From assembly GCA_933207985.1 (NCBI GenBank), contig OW240918.1, forward strand, positions 112,690,999 through 112,754,998: 64,000 nt of DNA, written 5' to 3'. The translations under genes and the position numbers were made by a program. The DNA is from Pelobates cultripes (taxonomy: Eukaryota; Chordata; Amphibia; Anura; Pelobatidae). How positions within the stretch are numbered: the first letter of the stretch is position 1; each line of letters opens with the position of its first letter. The notes beneath the pieces were generated by a model, which was given only the letters and a program-made list of their open reading frames with translations, made no database searches and was not told the DNA's origin. Of this stretch, positions 60,446-64,000 are shown one piece after another.

Positions 60446-61036
60446 TTAAAAGAGCACTATACGGTCAGGATGTATTTCTGACCCTATAGGGTTAAAACCA
60501 CCATCTAGCCTCCCTGGGCCCCTCATGCCTCCCTAAATATAGTAAAATATTACTTGTATTCAAGCCTGCAGCTGCAAGCTTTGTCCCTGTTTCCTTTTGA
60601 CCTGCCCACTGCCTGCCGACAACATCAGAAGTGGTGGCCTGAGCTAATCACAATGTTTCCCCATAGGATTGGCTGAGACTGACAAAGAGGCAGATCAGGG
60701 TCAAAGCCAGCATGATTCAAACACAGCCCTGACCACGCAGCATCTCCTCATAGAGATGAATTGAATCAATGAATCTCTATGAGGAAAGTTCAGTGTCTGC
60801 ATGCAGAGGGTGGAGATACTGAATGTTTGGATGCATTTTAGGCAGCCATGACCCAGTAAGGATCTCTAACAGCCATCTGAGGAGTGACCAGTGAAGTTAT
60901 CACTAGGCTGTAATGTAAACACTGCATTTTCTCTGAAAAGACCGCGTTTACAGCAAAAAGCCTGAAGGAATGTTTCTACTAACCAGAACAAATTCAATAA
61001 GCTGTAGTTGTTCTGGTGACTATAGTGTCCCTTTAA
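60446..61036. mobile_element. Complete T2/Kolobok-type MITE, 591 bp
   Basis: Left end ttaaaagagcactatacggt with hairpin gtcaggatgta / ttctgacc; right end gactatagtgtccctttaa. Same subfamily as 46820-47407, opposite orientation. Confidence 0.78.
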
Positions 61037-62808
61037 TAACCTGAAGTGGTCTTCTTGTCAACCATAATGGCTTATATAGCCATGCTTATATCTGCCTGTC
61101 CCAAATGTTTATTGCTGAATCTAAAGTACAAGCATGCAGCCAGTACTCTGTGTATTGTGGGATGCCTGCACTAAGAATTCTCAGGAAAAAAAAACTGTAG
61201 CAAATGCAGTACATTTTTTTTTCCTTAGGGACACACTTCGTGGAAATCCGAATCACATCCTAATTAGGCCTTTATAATGGTCACAGCCTAGAAAGCACAC
61301 AGCTTTACAGCTGGGGAATGGATACAAGTTTCGTACTCAGCATTTGTTGTCTATCCGCCAATATCCCAATTGCGTGTTAGACGTACCGGTGACTATTCAG
61401 TAGTCAGTGCAGGTGCCTGCTAATAAAATCCTTTATACAATTCCTTGTGAACATGGTACAGATGTTTGTCAGCATTGTACTCATTAAAACAACCGGCAAA
61501 GGTTTATGGATTTTGCCCCGTGGTATGAAATCTATAATAAAGTAACAAAGCAGTGTTTGGTTTACCCCCCAGACAATGAAGGAAATATACTGTATTGCTA
61601 AAACTGAAAGAAAAACGTAAACATGTTTGTTTTAGAACAGTTGAGTAATCTGGATGGACCTTGTAATTGTGTCTCTCTTTCTTCAGTGATCCCATCTGTA
61701 GTTACAAAATTATGAAATTAGAAATTATGAAATCAGATGACTTATTTTGAATGAAGAAACACAAGTTTTTATTCTTTGTGCATCTATAAGCGGTTTATGT
61801 CTTCATCCATCTCGGCGTCTGCCCATATTTGATGTAAGATGTCGCTTTAGACCTAGCTGGAGGCTTGAATGGAGGCCTAACAGATGAGTGTGCTGCCATT
61901 TTAATAATGCTACTGAGAAACAGGATAAGTTGTTTTTGAAAAACACAAAATGTATGGTTCTTTCCACATAGCCATGGATAACTAGATAGTACAACTCATG
62001 CAAATGTGATAATATCATGGAATCCTGTAAACAATGGCCTTGAAGAGCTTTTTTGGGGTGTTATTCGATTTCTGGACTATTGCATGTGAAGTATAGGGAG
62101 ATATAATAAAATGACAATCAAACCCAAATTTCATTAACAATCCATTATTACAGCATCTTTTATGTATAGTTTCTCTATTGACTCTGGCTGTGGTGTCTTT
62201 CTTCACATCCACAACAGAGGTGTCCAGTGGAAACCTTTCGGGGCTATCCATACTGTGATGTGTATTGACACTGTCACTTTTTGACCCCAAATCAAAAGCT
62301 AAACAAGTTCCAGAGATGGAGGCATTGGCTTGTTCTTGCCATGTGCTGCAGACACCCATGATCAACATTCAAGACTGTTTCACAGTCTTTGGGAAAGTGT
62401 GGGTTCAATCCTTGAACAGCTGACTGGTCAGACACAGTAGAAAAGAAATGCATTCTCAATTATACTAATTAACCAGATTTTCTGTTTTAGTGCATGGTGT
62501 TTCATCTACCATGTCATGTTTAAATAAAGACTATTCTTTATTCTATTATTTCCCAATAAGACAGTGTGAATTTGAAACATTTCTAAATGTAACAGCCTGA
62601 TAAATAGCTGGCTATTTCAATAACAATACTGTCAACTATAATGTATTTCTATTAATGCTTGATATTATCATGTTTGCAGGCTACTTTGGCTTCTTAAAAA
62701 ATCTTTTAAAAATATGTTTTAAATCTGTCCCTAATAATCTAGCACCTCGGTGCAGTAGACCAAAGGGCTTTGGTTCACAAATCTATAATTTCGCTTTTAA
62801 ACATATAG
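61037..62808. other. Intron without recognisable genes
   Basis: AT-rich; no conserved coding segment recognised. A following BMERB1 exon was looked for and not found. Confidence 0.4.
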
Positions 62809-63327
62809 TTAAAGGGACACTCAACTGCCCAAATGCAATTTATTTTTTAAATCACTGTTTAGTAGACATAGTCCCAATGAAAACATGCACTTGTTTGATA
62901 ATGCATTTTTTATATCTAAAAACAATTTGCAAAACCTGGATATCTCTATCTCTGAAGTTTTTGCAAGCCCTCCCCTTCTAATCCCACCCAGACTTTCCTA
63001 TGTCTGAAGTGGCTGTCCAATCACAGACTTCCCCATACAGCTCAATGAGAAGTCTTTACAAGGCAGGAGCTATGGGCAATTGCTGCCTATTGAGTTTAGC
63101 TCCACTGAGCTATATAGCCAGGAAGTAATAGGGTAATGTGTCTGATTCACAGTCAGGGGCGCGTAACACGGTTAATTTATAAAAAGTGCCATATTTCTAT
63201 TTTCTATATCTATTGAAATTTTCACTTTTTGTAAAATGGATAAAATAAACAAAAATAGTACACATTCATCACATATAAAGCACTTTAGCAAGCTAAAATT
63301 CTGTAGGAGTCTGGGGTGCCCCTTTAT
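62809..63327. mobile_element. Probable T2-type MITE, degraded right end
   Basis: Left end ttaaagggacactcaac; candidate right end ggggtgccccttta. The right TTAA is mutated. Confidence 0.45.
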
Positions 63328-63794
63328 GTTGGAACACAGATGTATCTTTTTCTGTTCAGGCCAATTTGATTTCTTAATAAATATAGGCTATACAAACTCT
63401 CATTATCAGTCACTTTTATAACTGGCTATTTCTTTAAGAATAAAACCCACACTGTACTAGGCAACCTACAGAGAGCCAGCATCGGGAAGATTAGGCAATG
63501 TGGAACCCAAAATGTAGCAGCAAGCCTAGGACAACCAAATCCAGTCCAGAAGGGCAAGGTAAAATAGCAGTGCCAGAGGGTCCAAACATATAATATCTGT
63601 AAAGCAAATGTTCAATAAAATAGAGGCTGGCCAGGGATCAATAACTTTGACAAAGCAGTGAAGGGTCAGCTGTTTTGGATGTAAATAGGTACCCTATTTA
63701 GTCAGTATTTGACTGGGAGACGTGATGTGGCTCATATTGCTGGACATAGCCCACTCTGGGTGGCCACCTGGATGCATGCATAGTAGACATGGAC
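63328..63794. other. Intron without recognisable genes
   Basis: Nothing supported. Confidence 0.4.
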
Positions 63795-64000
63795 TTAAAG
63801 GGACACTGTAGGCACCCAGACCACTTCAGCTCATTGAAGTGGTCTGGGTACAGTGTCCCTTTTGCACCTAGTGTTGCAATGTTAAACTTTGCAGTTCCAG
63901 AGAAACTGCAATGTTTACATTGCAGCTCTAAGTCTGCCCTCAGTGGCTGTCTACCAAACAGCCACTAGAGGGCTTCCTGGATTGAAACTGAACTTTGGTC
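63795..64000. mobile_element. T2-type MITE, cut by window edge
   Basis: Starts ttaaagggacactgtaggca, followed by the hairpin accacttcagctcattgaag-tggt. Related to 33455-33956 (both carry cacccagaccacttcagc). The right end is outside the window. Confidence 0.65.

Overview
The window is vertebrate, most likely amphibian (frog), nuclear DNA. It is mostly intron packed with transposable elements. Two short plus-strand exons at 22912-23035 and 57433-57506 join in phase and read as the second and third coding exons of BMERB1 (C16orf45, bMERB domain-containing protein 1). The 34.4 kb between them is one intron, and the rest of the window is flanking intron or upstream gene sequence. The frog call rests on abundant TTAA-flanked palindromic MITEs with TTAAAGG ends (T2/Kolobok type, described from Xenopus), together with DIRS, Penelope-like, CR1, L2/Rex1-type and L1/Tx1-type retroelements. 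No species can be named from the sequence alone.

Layout: 1-4290 is a minus-strand DIRS-like retrotransposon cut by the window edge. 4299-6336 plus 11934-12255 is one L2/Rex1-type LINE split by a 5,597-bp Penelope-like element (6337-11933) with a perfect 15-bp target-site duplication. The Penelope element has ~1.06-kb inverted terminal arms and an intact reverse transcriptase/GIY-YIG ORF. 13030-20813 holds two head-to-tail, almost identical 3,892-bp units. Each contains the 5' half of the Penelope element in reverse orientation, the LINE 3' end, a CA microsatellite and flank. 20814-22911 is intron with MITEs.

The large BMERB1 intron holds a CR1-like LINE with an intact 401-codon RT frame (23240-24832), a decayed L1-like 3' part (31200-32640), a complete T2 MITE (33455-33956) and an ORF1-only L1-like element (34640-36640, minus). 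It also holds a GT-rich minisatellite next to an 81-bp-arm hairpin (41006-42166), decayed CR1 pieces, and a Tc1/mariner remnant carrying a 600-bp hAT MITE and a T2 MITE. At 48300-54400 an L1-like element is split by an antiparallel L1-like insertion. Downstream of the second exon are a ~910-bp minisatellite (58267-59178) and more T2 MITEs.

The most notable structure is the Penelope locus. Diagnostic differences between its arms show that the tandem copies carry the arm sequence now found on the LEFT of the full copy, but with the far-right end of the right arm. One inversion of the element's interior by crossover between its inverted arms, occurring alongside a very recent tandem duplication, accounts for this. 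All elements were read by eye; family names are by motif, and boundaries given as approximate are approximate.
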